A DNA stretch of 64,000 nt from Chamaea fasciata (GCA_029207755.1 JARCOQ010000074.1:248001-312000); one strand, 5' to 3'; shown: positions 42,301 through 54,900, numbered from the stretch's first letter. Program-made: numbers and translations. The notes: a model not told the origin generated them from the letters alone.

Positions 42301-43957
42301 CTATGGGGACTGCCTGGTGTTTTTCCTTTGGACTTTCAGCCTTTTGAGCTCGTTCTCAGGTTTACTGTTTGGAAAAGCAGAGATGACAGGAGCAGGAAGG
42401 AAGGATACAGGAGAAAGAGGCTGACTTACCCAAACCTTAAAGCACATCTCAGCTGGGAATGGTTATTGTGTGTGGAGCACTATATTTTACTTATATGCAG
42501 CACAATGTTACTTGTCTCAACTTCCCTCCTCCCCCAACCCTATGAAAGGAAATTCTAAAAAATTGCTTTTTAACTAATTATAAGAAATCCAATAACACTA
42601 GCAGCTTATTTCTTTCTGACTAAATGTAATGACATTGGAGCATTGCTTCATCAGGAGAATGACCTAATACAATAGCTCATTGAACCATGAAAGATTCATT
42701 AAAACTACCTTGCAAGGGGATTTTTTGGGCAATGTTTTATGTGGTGGACTTTTTTTCTTTTAAAAATAACTCCCAAGTCTAAAGCAGTTACTGCATGTAG
42801 TTGTAATCAATTTTGTAACACTAGGCAACAGAACTGGTTTTAATTACCTCTTATGTTCTAAAGATGTTACAGAAAAATCCTCACAGCTGAGCTGCACTTC
42901 ATTTGTTGGAGGCTGAGGTTTGCAGCCAGGTGACTTTGCAAAATACCCAGATGTTACACACTGGGATTTTGCACAAAACTTCAGGAGTTGGTGATAATTT
43001 TCAAACTGCCAGAAAATTTCCATTTCCTGCTGACCTAAATGAAAGAATCTATCCCTTCCCTGAGATGTGAGTGGCAATGTGTCTGTACAGCTTTTAGAGT
43101 TGGTTTCTCACAAAGGGTGCATGATGCCCATTTGCCCCTCAGCTTTGTATCTATTACTGAATGATGCATTTTAAACTGTTCTTTGTATCCATGATAACTG
43201 TGGGTTCTGAAGCAGTAGAGACTTTAATACACTAAGCTTGAGGTATAAAAATGAGGCATCTGTCAGAAAAAAATATGGACTGACTTACAACCTCTATAAT
43301 TAAGGTGTCAGGAAATCTCAAGCTGTTAAAATCTATTTTGAGCTACCCTAAAACATTACATCCAACAAGACAATATCCAATAACAGTAAGAGAAGGGGCA
43401 GAAGGTAAGATGATGGTTTGCAAATGCATAAAAAAAGGAACTAAAAAACTAGATATGGAATTCTAGAGTTCAGTTCGATTGATGTAACTGTCTCCATCAT
43501 CCTTTCTGCTGCCAGTAGGAAAATGTCCAGAGCATGTGTTTAAGCAACACGCACTAAAGCCTGTGGGCATGTTTGACTCTTTCTGGCAGTGTGCACAAAC
43601 CCAGGCTGCTTCCACAGGTGAGAGAGGTAAATGCTCTTTCCTCCTGAGATACATCTGAAAAAATCCTAAAAGGAGCACCTTGTAATCTGGGGAAAAACCA
43701 AAAGGTTTCTCTTTCTACTGAAATCTTGGAGTGAAATAAAAGGAACCTGCAGAAATCAGCCTCTCTCTTTCTTTACACTGAGTTACTGAGCCCTGCGCCT
43801 CTCAGGGTCGTTCACCTGCTGCCCCAAAGCGTTTCCTAGGTGTTCAAACAACAACAACAACATTAAAATAGGAACTAACACTCAAATAACAGCAGATCCC
43901 TGCTTTGGCAGGCTTTTCCCTCAGGGCAAACCATCTTTTGCCGCTTTTCTTTTGCAG
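33378..43957. other. Long stretch without recognised genes
   Basis: AT-rich, intron- or intergenic-like sequence. Simple repeats only: ACCAAACCAAAC runs at 33633-33670, ACCAAAACCAAAAC plus C-runs at 40910-41010. Open frames are all short and without motifs. I saw no transposon termini, tRNA or conserved protein exon. Confidence 0.4.
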
Positions 43958-44072
43958 CGCAGAAGAGCAGGAGAGGCTCAGGAGACAGAAGGACGATGAT
44001 TTGGCCAAATTGCTGCCAAAAGCTGATGCCTTTAGTTTAAGGAATAAATACCTGTCCAAACTTGGAACTCAG
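43958..44072 (+). other. Isolated candidate coding exon (115 bp), product not recognised
   Basis: Preceded by a pyrimidine-rich CTTTTCTTTTGCAG and followed by AACTCAG|GTATCA. The frame (one base plus 38 codons) reads AEEQERLRRQKDDDLAKLL then PKADAFSLRNKYLSKLGTQ: a charged coiled-coil-like helix followed by a conserved-looking segment. Codon pattern and clean splice sites make it a convincing exon, but no sister exons were found nearby and I cannot name the protein. It may be an exon of a gene with long introns spanning the empty 33-44 kb region, or a stray duplicate. Confidence 0.5.
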
Positions 44073-44109
44073 GTATCACTGATTAAAAACCAGAATGCTG
44101 AGGGGTTTA

Positions 44110-45790
44110 TTTAAAGGATTTGGCGGGTTTTACCAGCCAGCAACTCCACCTCTGAGTGAAATCCCTGGGATTTGTTCTCAGGAAGAAACCTCCCAGTAAT
44201 GAAAAATCTAATGAAGAGAAAGGATTCGAAGGTTAGCCCATTTCAGAAGCTGAGGAATGTCTTGAACTTTATTTTTTTGCAGCTCCCAGCTCATTACTCC
44301 TCCTGTTTCTCAATCCTGGCCCACAGAAGTGTGTTGAAATAGCAGCTTGGCCCTGTGGAGAAGCAGGAATCCACTGAATTTCCTGGGACGCAGAGCCCAG
44401 CGCCAGCAGATGCTCCGTGCTTTGCTGCAAGCCTAGATCCTAGATTTCCAATATTGCCTAAAAACTCCTCCTTCCTGGACAATCCAGAGGATCCTGATGG
44501 GGGATTGTGGCTCTGGTGGAACCTCTGAGTGCCTGCTCCAGCCTCTTGGCTCGAATTACTCCGTGAGTAGCTGAGTCAGGGGCCAGGGGTTGCTCTGGCT
44601 GTGAAATGGGAAAATTCCATCAGGAAAGTGCTGGGATGAGCCTGGAGGGAGGTGGGGCTTCTCCAGCCTCTCCTTCTTGGACACCTTCCTTGCTCTGCTT
44701 CGTTTTTCTGGGGGAGGAAAAGGTGAGGAGAAGCTCCCCAGGGAATATTGCAGAGGAATCTCCAGTTCCAGAAGTACAAAAAGTGCCCAGCCTCAGGAAT
44801 TTATCCCAGCTCAGGAACAGCACTAACCTCTCCAAGCCTGAACAATGTGAAAACCGATTTATTTTTTAAGACTTAGTGACTAAAACAAATAAAAAGAGGT
44901 AATGCAAGGACTGGATTTTGCTTCCAGAGGGAAAAGCCTTGAATTCTATGCTGGAACTCATCATTTTCCCATCATTTCAGTGGGAAGCTCCTTGCTGAAC
45001 AGGGACTTCCCAGGGCTCCTGCAGAGTGCGCTTTGCTTTGCTTTCATTCCTCCTGGAGGTAATTGGATCAATTATCTCTGACCCGAGCTGAGCTTGCTGT
45101 AAAGGGGCAGGAGGTTTGTGGAGCCCCAGGAATGGGGAACATTCCTGAGATACTCCAGGAAATGTTCCTGGGATGGCTCCAGGGAATCCTGGTGTGCCAC
45201 AAAAAGCTCAGGAGCCTTTGACGTTTGTTTGGCTGCAGGGAGAGGAGTCCGTTAGAATCAAAAAGCTGCATTTGATGTAGAATATCCTGAATTTCATCGT
45301 TTCAATCTAAGCAGAACTCCCAGTCTTAAAGCTTGGTTTTAAAAGAGATTTTTGTGCAGTGGAGATTTCTTTGACGTGCCTGGAAAATTCTCATCTTCCC
45401 GAGGGACATTTTGGGTGAAAGTTCTGGATTCTGGAGGACAATGAGGGGACCCAAAGGAGCAGTTTGGGAGCTCCCTGTCCCCCTGAGCTGTCCTGGTCCT
45501 TTCTGGGCTCCTCGGGACCAGCCCTGAGGCTTTGATTGGACACTTTCCTTGTGAATTTGGGGTGTTTTTTAAAGAAAACCTTTCGTTGGACACTGTCACC
45601 CGTGCTTTTTGGTTGTTGAGGGTTCTGGTGTTGCCTTCGGAGGGTTTGGGAAGGGAACTTTATCCCAAGAAATCCTCCCTTTTCCAGGGACCTCTCACTA
45701 GAGGTCAGCACTGCCACGCTGCCGGCTCGGGAATGTTGGATGGTTGGGATTAAAACCACCGAGGCTGCAACTGCTGGGGCTTGTTTGGGT
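44110..45790. other. Intergenic, no gene recognised
   Basis: Mid-GC sequence with many short frames on both strands and no motif or splice-supported exon. Confidence 0.35.
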
Positions 45791-45794
45791 GCCT

Positions 45795-45965
45795 GATGTG
45801 CACCAGCCTTGGTCCTGGCACGAGGTGTCCATCCTGGGGTGTCCATCCCTGGCAGTGTCCAAGGCCGGGCTGGACATTGGGGTTTGGAGCACCCTGACGT
45901 GGTGGAAGGTGATTTTGAAGGTCCTTCCAGCCCAAACCAGTCTGTGATCCCATGGAACCGAGTCC
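45795..45965 (+). mobile_element. CR1 LINE 3' end fragment
   Basis: GTGTCCAAGGCCGGGCTGGA, then GTGGAAGGTG and GAAGGTCCTTCCAGCCCAAA followed by TGTGATCCC, the standard CR1 3' end in forward orientation. Confidence 0.8.
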
Positions 45966-46198
45966 AGTCTTTGGGAAAAGCACCTCAGTGCCTTCAATCA
46001 GCTTCTCTTTGAATGTTTATTAATGGAAGGCAAAGCAAAGGGATGAGCTGGGAGGGAAAAAAGGGGAGGGGCATGGTCTGAGGGCTGAAGACATGGAGCT
46101 GTCAAAAGGGAGGAAGGGTGGAGGGAAAAGGGACGGATGGTGTAGCAAGGCAGGGAGAGGGTTGAAGGCACGGGAGCTTCCCACAGGCATCAGCTGCG

Positions 46199-49100
46199 TC
46201 AATCATCAGCTGTGCCTGGAGCTCCGGCTCCCCCGTCTCCAGGCGGTCTCATCTTCTGTGGCCCCTGAAGGTCTTCTAAGGCCACCGGTTCTTCTGAGCC
46301 AGCAGATGACTGCAGTTCTGCAATTCGCTCCTCGAACATCAGCTGGACAAAGAGGCTTATCCGGGAGGGGCTGTCGTCGTCTCTCAGGGCCTGAAGAGCT
46401 GGAAGAGACAGGCACAGAGCCCCGGTCAGAGCCCGGATGTGCGGGAGTCCAAGGAGACCCTCCTGCCAAGGGCCATCCGAGCCAGCTCCTGCCGTGGCCA
46501 CCACAAGAGAGGAGAGAGGGGCCAACGGGATTCGCCGCAAGGTGCTAAACACGAATCGCCCCGCCCGCATCCCCGAAATCTCTCCGTGTTCTGCGCACGC
46601 CAGCCCTTGTCCGCACAGGGAGCCAGGCCCTCCGCAGGCAGGACAGGGATTGCAGCCCCCTGCGCGAGCATTGCGGCTCCCCCCGGCAGCCCCGCTGAGA
46701 ACCCGCTGCCCTCACTCACCCTCGCTGAGGGCCTGGAGCTCTTCCTTCTGCCTCCTCAGGCGCACCCCGGCGATCCCTGGGAACACAGAGCCTGTCAGGG
46801 CCCCAGCGGCACGGCGCCCTGCCAGCGGCGCTGCCAGCCCTGTGGCCACACGGCCTCCTGCCCCGGCAGGGCTCGGCCCGGGCCCTTGCCGCATCCTGCC
46901 GCCCCAGGGCACGGCCGCAGAGGGCGGCAGCAGCCCCGAGGGCAGGCGCGGCTCCACGGCGCCGGGCGCGGATGCCGCTGCCGGGACGGGGGCTGGGGCT
47001 GGGGCTGGGGCTGGGAGGGAGCCCGGGCTCGTGGCTCACCGATGAGCTTGATGGCCGCCTCTCGCAGGGGCTCCTGTGGGTGCTCCAGGTAGGGCAGGGC
47101 CAGGCGCAGGTGTTCGGCCGCTCGGCTCTTGTCGTCTGCCAGCTGGAGAGAACGGCAGGAGGGAGGGAAGGGTTGGCGCGGGCTCAGCCCCTCGGCCGGG
47201 CGCTCCCGGCGCCCAGCCCCGGCCTGCGCTGCCCGCACAGCCCCGAGGCCCGGCCAGCGGGCGCCGGGCTCCGGAGGGGGCGGAGGGCCGGGCGCTGCCC
47301 GGGGAGCCGCGGTGCCGCCCCGCCCCGCGGCCCCGCTGGGCCGGCGCTCCGTCGGCGCCCGACTCGGGGCACAGGAGCCTGGAGAAGAGCCCGCGCGGCC
47401 CCACGGAAGGGAGCGGCGTGTGGGGCGCAGGCCGGAGCCCCTGCGTGCGGCACTGGGCAGGGGCCACGGCTGCCAGCCCTGCACACCGAGCCCCGCCGTC
47501 AGGGGGCTTCTCCAGAGGCCGTCCTTACCACGCACTCGGCGAACTTGAACAGCTTCTCCGTCTTCAGCACGTGCTGGAGGTCGCTCCTCTTCAGGAAGCC
47601 GGCCGCACAATGCAGCGTTTCCCGAGAGGCCTGGGGAGCAGCAGAGACGGGAGCTGGCAGCGCAGCCCAGCCCAGGGCACGGGCCCTGCGTCCCTGCGCC
47701 AGGGCCAGCAGGAGGCTGCGAGCCGGGAGAGGTGCCCGGGCAGGAGGCAGCCGAGCCCCCTGTCAGGGATGCACCGGCATCACACAACGCCTCACCTTGG
47801 CCACGCGCTCGTTCACCTCGTGGCAGTGCAAGTAGAGTGGGAGCAGGCTCTGGCTCACAACTGTGTTCAGTGGCTCTTTGCCCTCATCCGCTACCAAGCC
47901 CATCACCTTTTGGAAAAGCTGAATGGAGAGCAGCTGCACCTGGCTGTTGTCCTGAAGGAAAGGAAGGAGAAGAGGCCTCAGCACCAATTTCCCCAGCCCA
48001 GCCGGGCAAAAGCCTAAAAAACCCCAGGGCACAAAGTTTCTGGGCAGCAGCTAATGCCCGTGGCACGCAGAGCCTTACGTTTCCAAAGAGCCACAGGAGG
48101 AGGTCGGCTAGCTTCAGGGCAGTGGTCCTGCCGATCACGGTGTCTTTCCGCTGGCACACATTGGTGAGCGCAGCGAGGGACATGGCGACCACCTCTCCGT
48201 CGGCATCACCAAGCTGCTCCAGGAGGCTTGGAAGCAGGCTGCGTACACCTCCGGCCTGTATGGAACACAAGGCTGTGCTGGGAAGCCACCAACAGCTGCA
48301 GCGCCAACACCGCCCTGGCTCTGCTAGCCCACCCTGCCGCTGCTGGGCCCAGAGGCCAAAGGCCTGTCCCGAAGCACTCGAGCAGCTGCAGCAGGAGGCA
48401 GGAGAGCTGGGAGCAGCTGCCTCAGCTCCTGAAGCCCAGCCAGCCCAAGGGGCTGCTTTCCCCAGCGCAGCTTCAGCCGCTGCCCCCTTCTCACCATCGA
48501 GGGCTCCTCGCTGAGCAGCACAAGGCCTTTGAGCGCCAGGTGACGTCTCTGCCTGCACGTGCCCCGCAGGTGCCTTGACATCTCCTCCAGGACACGGCCT
48601 GCGCATTCCCTCAGGTCCAGGTACTCGATGACCTGAAAGGCACAGGGCAGTGACAGGTGACCCGAACAGCAGGAGCCCAGAAGCGCACAGGGCTGGGCCC
48701 AGGCAGCAGCAGCAGCAGCAGCACAGGGCTCGGGCACCGGCCCAGGCAGCTGCAGCTACGAGAGGGCAGAGGGCTGAGAGGCAGCTGAGCGAGGCAGCGC
48801 TGGCTCACCTCCACCAGGAATGCCAGGGAGGGCAGATCCCAGCGTGGCTCCTCCCTGCTTAGTGGCTGGAGTAGGTAGAAGCCAATGCGGGAACAGGTGT
48901 GGCCCAAGTGACGGCGCATCTCCCTGTCAGGGGGAAAAAGGCAGCAAGAGCCTGAGGTGGGGGGGACAGTCTTCTCCCAGGAGGTCTAACTCACAGGTCC
49001 GGTCTTTCCCCAGTATCCCTGGAGGGGGATGTGGGCGCTTTGGGAGGCGGCCCCTTCTGGGCACCCTCCTCTGCCAGCCTTTTCCAGTCGGCTTGGCCGT

Positions 49101-51184
49101 CCCTCGGTGACGAGGCCCTCGAGGCCATGAGCACAAGGACTGTGTGGGGCACAGGGGACAAATGTGGGAGAGAAGGGGTTCTCACCTGGCCAGCAGACCC
49201 ACGGCATAGTGCTGGGTGTCAGCACAGAGCAGCGTGTCCCAGCCACGCTTGCGCTCCATAGCCATCATCTCTGTGTTCCACCACATTTGGCTGAACAGAG
49301 CCTTCATGGCCTGCACTGCAAACCTGTGTGCAGAGCAAAACCCAGGTCACACGGCGAGCGCTGGCGCCGGCCACAAGGACATTGAAAAGACAGGAGGACT
49401 GGCACCTGTTGGGGTTGCTGGGAAGGCCGTGTTCCTCCTGGCACGCTCTCCAGAAGTTAGCAACTTCCACTGGCATCTCTTGTGTGGTGATGACAATGTG
49501 GAAGAGGAGAGCAACAAACAGATGGGCTGAATGAAGGAGCACTGCCCTGTGGCATTTGGGCACCTGGACAGTCAGCCACAGCCCCAGAGTTGCCTGCAAA
49601 AGAAGCAGCCCGAGACAGAGCTCAGTGCTAAGATGTCCGTGTGGCAGGGCCCGAGGGGAGACGCGGGGGGAGCGACGGGCCTGGAGCCCCCTGAGCCTGC
49701 CCTAAGCCAGTGCCTGAGGCAGGGAGAGGACGGAGAGCTGATGGAGAGGCGACCGGGGAGCGAGCAGAGGCCGGTTCCAGAAGCTCACCGCCAGGGCAAA
49801 AACGTCCTCGTCATCGCCATCGGAGGTGGTCGTTGTATGCAGAGGCCAATCCTCCATCACGTGGATGAGTGCTGGCAGCACCTTCTCCGCTGTCACAGCC
49901 GACGAGCCTATGGCTCTCCACATGCTTGCAGCAGCTCTGTGGGATTGGAGCTCTGTGTCAGGGCCGTCTCAGTCACAGTAGCATGCCCTGTGCAGCTGTG
50001 GAGGCCCAGGTGACAGAGCCCTGGTGCCCTGAGGGGCAGGGAGGGAGCATGGCAGCAGGCTGGTGGAACAGAGGGGCCCAAGGGTCCTGGACCGCTCCGC
50101 CTGTCTGGCAGAGCCCATTGGACAGGCTCTGCAGGGCAATGGGCCCTAAAGGCTGCTGAGCCCTGAGCTCTCAAGGCAGGTGGGCCCCATACCTGTCACA
50201 CGTTGGGGCACAGCGCAGGAGGGTCAGCACAACGTCAGCAGGTTGCTCTTCGGCCAGCCTCAGAAAGTCCAAGCGCATCCTGGCATCTAAAGCGACACAG
50301 GCCGCCAGTCTCTGGTGAAGGTCCTTCACCATGGCTGGCACCTGGAGGAGACATGGGGAAGACCTGGAGCGCTGTCCAAGGGAGCAGCTTTCCCCAAGAA
50401 GTGCTTCCCCTCCTGCCACACTCTCCTGGCCTCCAAGACTCAGGGTCTCTTTTGTGTTGGTGTTTCTGAAGGCCACGGACTCAGTCACTGCCATGTCCGT
50501 ATTTGCTGCGTCACTGATTGCAGCATCCAAGCGCTGAGCCAAATCTGGGCTGACATTGGGCTCTTCCTGGAGCTCAGTCGGCCTGCGGTCAGGCTCAGCT
50601 GTTGCACGGCTTCTGGTCGTCCTACGCCGAATGGGCACGAGCCTCCGGAACATCTGCAGGAGAGCAAAGGACAGGGAAGAGAGACGCGTTCCATGGAGTG
50701 CTCCAAGCGCGGAGCTCGGCCGAGCAGTGACAGCAGGCCCAGCCCAGGCGGGGATGGCTGCACGTACCTTCAGTGATCTGCGGAAGTGGCCACGGGTGGG
50801 CTTCTTCTCCTGTGTCTGCTCCATGGTTGCATCTGGCAAAGAGCGAGCGTAGCCAGAGCTGAGGGCTTGCAGGAGAGGCCAGAGAAGCCAGCCCTGCTCT
50901 CCCCAGGCAGGGACAGCCCCGGGATGCCCCAGGGGATGGAGCACAGCTGCTGCAGGGGCAGCCTCGGCCCCTCTTCCATCCTGTCAGTGGGCGGAATGGG
51001 AACAGGGATGGGATGGGGCCAAGCTGTCCGCAGTCATCGGCCTTGTGGCCCGGCTCTGCCACTCACCATCCTGCTGTGGCTGGAACTGCTCCAGCTCTTG
51101 AGGGGGTTGTGCTGGAGCATCTCCAGGGCTCGTATTTCTTCTCCTCCAGCAAACTGTGAAGAGGTCGCGAAATCTGCCCGCCAT
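46199..51184 (-). CDS. Maestro heat-like repeat (MROH-like) protein, 14 exons, intact
   Basis: Exons (5' to 3'): 51184-51067, 50832-50768, 50653-50193, 49936-49789, 49593-49406, 49323-49186, 48923-48809, 48632-48495, 48255-48079, 47951-47796, 47630-47529, 47142-47040, 46776-46720, 46398-46199. Every junction is GT-AG and phases agree, giving 2166 nt (721 residues and TGA). Residues 1-110 are basic and disordered (FRRLVPIRRRTTRSR). The rest is alpha-helical HEAT-type repeats, with typical segments such as DLHQRLAACVALDARMRLDF, RGWDTLLCADTQHYAVGLLA and DNSQVQLLSIQLFQKVMGL. The family forms solenoid scaffolds; its molecular role is largely unknown and it is multicopy in passerines. The start at MAGRF is chosen because it matches the exon phase; an in-frame ATG at 51355 would add 57 residues from a repeat. 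Confidence 0.85.
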
Positions 51185-51530
51185 GTCAGCGTCTGGCCTC
51201 GAGGGCACCTTCAGACAGATGTCGCTGAGGAAACCAGGGAAAACCCTGAGGCAACAAGTCGTGCAGTTGTGCCTTGAAGGCACCTGCGACAAAGAAGCCT
51301 CAGGAAGGCTGCAGGACAGCAAGTCCTGCACACTGGTCTTGAGGGCTCCTGCCACAATGACAGGAGACTCCTTGTGGTGCTTCAGGTCACCAGATCCTGT
51401 GGTCTGGCCGCGAGGGCACCGACCGCAGGGTTGGGAGATGCCTCGGGAAAGCTCCGAGTCACCAAGTCCCGCAGTCTGGCCGCGAGGTCAACTGCAGGAG
51501 CAGCGCTTCGGAAAGGCTCCGGGTCGGGCA
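51180..51530. repeat. Degenerate 60-90 bp tandem units overlapping the MROH-like first exon
   Basis: Variants of GTCTGGCCGCGAGGGCACC with AGCAAGTCC/ACCAAGTCC-type partners recur near 51190, 51270, 51325, 51405 and 51470. On the minus strand they read AARLRDLVT / AARPQDLVT / AGRFRDLFT, so the annotated start codon MAGRFRDL falls in the last unit. The first exon of the MROH-like gene appears to have grown out of, or been copied into, this array. Confidence 0.55.
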
Positions 51531-52089
51531 CAAACGAGCGGGCTGTGTGGGAACTCCTCACAGCACCTCTCTGGCGCGTCCTGTCCCGTCGCGTGCTCCG
51601 AGCACTGTGGCGTGGCTGCGTTGTTGCCAGCACCTATGTCACCGCTTGTCACAAAGGCTCCTCGGACACCCTGTGCTGTTCCCTGCCACGGTGACCGCGC
51701 TGCTGCACCGTGTCACAAAGGGCCCATGCACACCCTGCCACCTGCCCCGGCCCTGCCCCCGCTCCACCCAAAGTGGCCAAGGTTGGAAGGAATCCCTCGG
51801 CCCAAGTGTCTAAGAGAGCCCAACAGGACCTTGAATGATTTGATGGCTCGAGCCATCGGCAACCGCTGCCCTGCTCTGCGGGCTCAGGGCGGCAGAAGGA
51901 GCCCCCAGGGCTGCCGACGCAGCCGCAGCGGGAAGGGCACGGGGCCTGCCGCAGACGCTGGCACGGCCTCCCTTCTCTCAGCTGATAATTGTCTTCAACC
52001 AAAGTCAGGCTTTCACTTCAAAGCCAGCTCAGTGCAGGCAAACCCTTGGGCAGCTAAGATCTCCAAAAGGCTGCTCGATCCAAAATGAC

Positions 52090-54690
52090 CAATTCCTCTT
52101 TAATTTCTCTTTTTGGGTCACTGCTGATCCTCTCCTCCTCTTCCCCCTTCCACTCAGCTGAGTTGGCAAAGGCTGGATTAGCCACTTTATCCTTATGGAT
52201 GAGCATGGCAACTTGTTTTGGTTTGGGAAGACAGGTATTTGCTAGGTAAAAGTTGGAGGGTTTTTTGGAACGGAGAGTGTAAACTTTTTTTTTGCTAAAT
52301 TATAAATTTACAATTAGAGGTTTTTAGGCAAAGATTTGGGAAATAGGAATAGCAGTTTTTTATTAGTATGTATTACAAAGTAAACAAACAAACCCCCTTC
52401 AAATAACTACAGTATTAATAACAAAAGAAAAACAGTATTAAGAACTTTGAGGGCTTTGTTTTACAAAACTTAGGGCAGTTTGGTTTTGGTGTTCTTGCAG
52501 GATTTTTAGAGCAGCAAGCTGAAAGAGGGGAAAGTTTCGGGCTGGTAGCTGGGATGGCAGGGTGTCCCGGCAGCGCGGGGCTGCAGGGTCACTCTGCAGC
52601 AAGAGGAGCAGCGCTGAAGAAGCCGAAGGCGGGGCAGGGCTGGCTTAACTCCTGCGGGTGGCAGAGAAGGCTCCGGATTCCGGCTGGACTGGCCAGAGTA
52701 GATTTTTGAGGACTGGATTTTTTTTGGCTACAGTGAAACTTTTCCAGTTAGCAACAGTTTAGCCGGTTTTTTTCTTTTTTTTTTTTTGAAGGTCCGGAGG
52801 GGGGGAAAAAAAAAAAAAGGACAGCTTCTAGCTGCTTTAAGGTTTGTTTTTTACTTGCGTGGGGGTTTTTTGTTACTTTGTTTCTGTTTTTGTTTCAGCT
52901 AAGTATTTTGAAGTGTTTAACATTTGGTCTCTTTGGTAACTTATGGGGAAAAAATTCTTTAGAGAAAGAAGGAACAAACCTAACTCCCAACATTATCTAC
53001 TTTGAATTTTTTTTTATACTAACATATTATATTGAGTTTAAACTGTTAATAAATATATATATATTTATATATATATACATGCAAATATGGATACAGTCAC
53101 ATTGTCATGGGTAGTTTACTTTAAGACAAGGGTTTTTTAAGATATGCATTTTTTTTTTTATTTTTTTGCATTATTTACCAGGTGCAACTTGGTTTCTGAG
53201 TGAAGACAATTTCACGGATGGGATTGTTTTTGCTGGAGGCAGGATTAATTTAAACAGGTTTTTTCAGTATACTTTTCATGTGTACTATTGGAACTTTATT
53301 TTTTGTTGTTGTTTGCACGGGCTTAGATTGGGCAGGATTTGCTCGGTTGGTGGAACTTTGAGTGTTTACTAGCTATGTGGCTTTTGCTAAATTAATACTT
53401 TAGGTTTTGAAAGTTTTTTTTACTTAGTGCTTTTAAGGTAGTTTTAAGCAGGTTATTGCACTGTTTAATTTTTTCGACCGCTGGTGCATGATAAGGAATA
53501 TGGCATGCTTACTTAATGCTGTGTTTTTTAGCTTAGGTGCTTATAAGACAATTTTTGAAATGGGTTTTATTGTTTGATTTGATTTTTTCAGGGGTGCTGT
53601 GTTTTCACAGGACTTGTTTTTTTAGGCTCAGGATGGTGTTTTGGACAGTAGCATGAGGCACAGGGTAGGTTTTTAACTATTTAGTGATGGCTGTTTCTAT
53701 GGTTAGTACATACCGCCTGCCCTGGTGGGTTTGGGAAAGGGTGATGTAGTTTATTAGTTAGGTTTTTTTATATTTATATTTGGACTACTGCTTTCTATAC
53801 TCTAAGGGCTTTACTTGCTTGGCTTGCTTGATTGCAGCACGTGTTTTATAGTTATGGATAACTTGAGAAATGCTGTCTATGGTTAAATTTACTTCTTGGT
53901 TTTGGGCTCACTTAGAGGTGGCATTTTTGCTTGGATGATTCGAGACATTATGGGCTTATTGAGCTAGGAACAACTTTTTTCTGTCTTGCTAATTTAAATT
54001 TATTTTTGATACTTTTATTTTGGCAGCTTGATTGACTTGCTTATTATTTTGGTGTTTTTTATTAGCTCGATTCTTGGGAACATGAGGATTTACATGGCAG
54101 ATTTTTACAGGTAATTTTTTTACGCGAGTGGCAATGTTTTTTTTTTTCATCAGCAGCCTAGATTGTTTTTTTTTACGTTGCTAGTTGGCCTTTTTCTACT
54201 TTTTTAGCCAACTCTACAGAGCATTGGCTACTATTTACGAATTAGTGTAGAGGTAGAGCTTTGGCTACAATTTGTTTTTAGCAATGTCAAGGGTTAATTG
54301 GACAGCTTTGAGTTTAGCAAGCTGACACGATTTTTTTTTTCCTTTCAGTGGCTTTTGCAACTTGTTGTGTGGGGTTTTATACGGCTGCTTTCTACTTGCG
54401 GTTCATTTTTACAATGCGACGGGAACCGTCAGTGAAAAGGGCGTAGTGTGTTTTTTTTACCGGCAGTTGGTTGTACGAAGGAGCTTTTTTAGCTTGTGTC
54501 ATTTGTTCTTGCTTTTCTTTGTTTGTGAGACTAAAGTTGGTTTTTTTTCTTTTCTGGTCCGTTTGTAATTATTTTTAAAATGTGTGGGCGATCTGGGTTT
54601 TTAATACGGGCGCGCTGTGTGATGAGGGCAGTCTATTTGCTCTATGTGGCGTCGGTGGCATGGTGGGTGGAGGCAAATGAGGATTCGGTA
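52090..54690 (-). mobile_element. Minus-strand ERV relic with one-sided C depletion (G-to-A hypermutation pattern)
   Basis: Read on the minus strand, 54440 leftwards shows a retroviral RNase H to integrase order: FTDGSRRIV, then YTNS where YTDS is usual, then AHNV, then IPYHAPAVEKIK. Stops are dense. The plus strand is T-rich and C-poor while G is not reduced: by hand, 53581-53640 has A8 C7 G18 T27 and 53881-53940 has A10 C7 G16 T27. This is C-to-T on plus, equal to G-to-A in the retroviral sense strand. Gag was not seen; the 3' end appears to lie near 52090-52700. A C-rich patch at 52545-52700 is spared. The element is dead. Confidence 0.65.
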
Positions 54691-54697
54691 CCTTCAA

Positions 54698-54900
54698 ATG
54701 TTCACAGAACCATGGAATTCCACGCTGGATGGGTTGGAAGGGACCTTAAATCTCTCATTCCCAAGCCCTGCCATGGGCGGGGACACCTCCCACTGTCCCA
54801 GGCTGCTCCAGTCTAGCCTGGGACACTTCCAGGAACCCAGGGGCAGCCACAACTGCTCTGGGAATTCCATCCTAGCCCTCACCACCCTCCCAGGGAGGGA
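54698..54900 (-). mobile_element. CR1 LINE 3' end fragment, reverse orientation
   Basis: CATGGAATTCCA...GGTTGGAAGGGACCTTAAA, then CCACTGTCCCAGGCTGCTCC and AGCCTGGGACACTTCCAGG, the reverse complement of the CR1 3' end seen at 62560-62740. Confidence 0.85.

Noticed and set aside
33378..43957. Search for earlier VDAC3 exons and POLB, DKK4 or SLC20A2 exons
   Set aside because: I looked for the GWLAGYQ-coding exon on the minus strand and did not find it; no other neighbour gene was recognised.
46437..48514. Long plus-strand frames of 200-310 codons over the MROH-like gene
   Set aside because: Antisense shadows of GC-rich exons and introns.
52090..54690. Reading this region as ordinary AT-rich intergenic sequence
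   Set aside because: Only C is depleted on the plus strand while G stays high, and retroviral RNase H and integrase words can be read on the minus strand.
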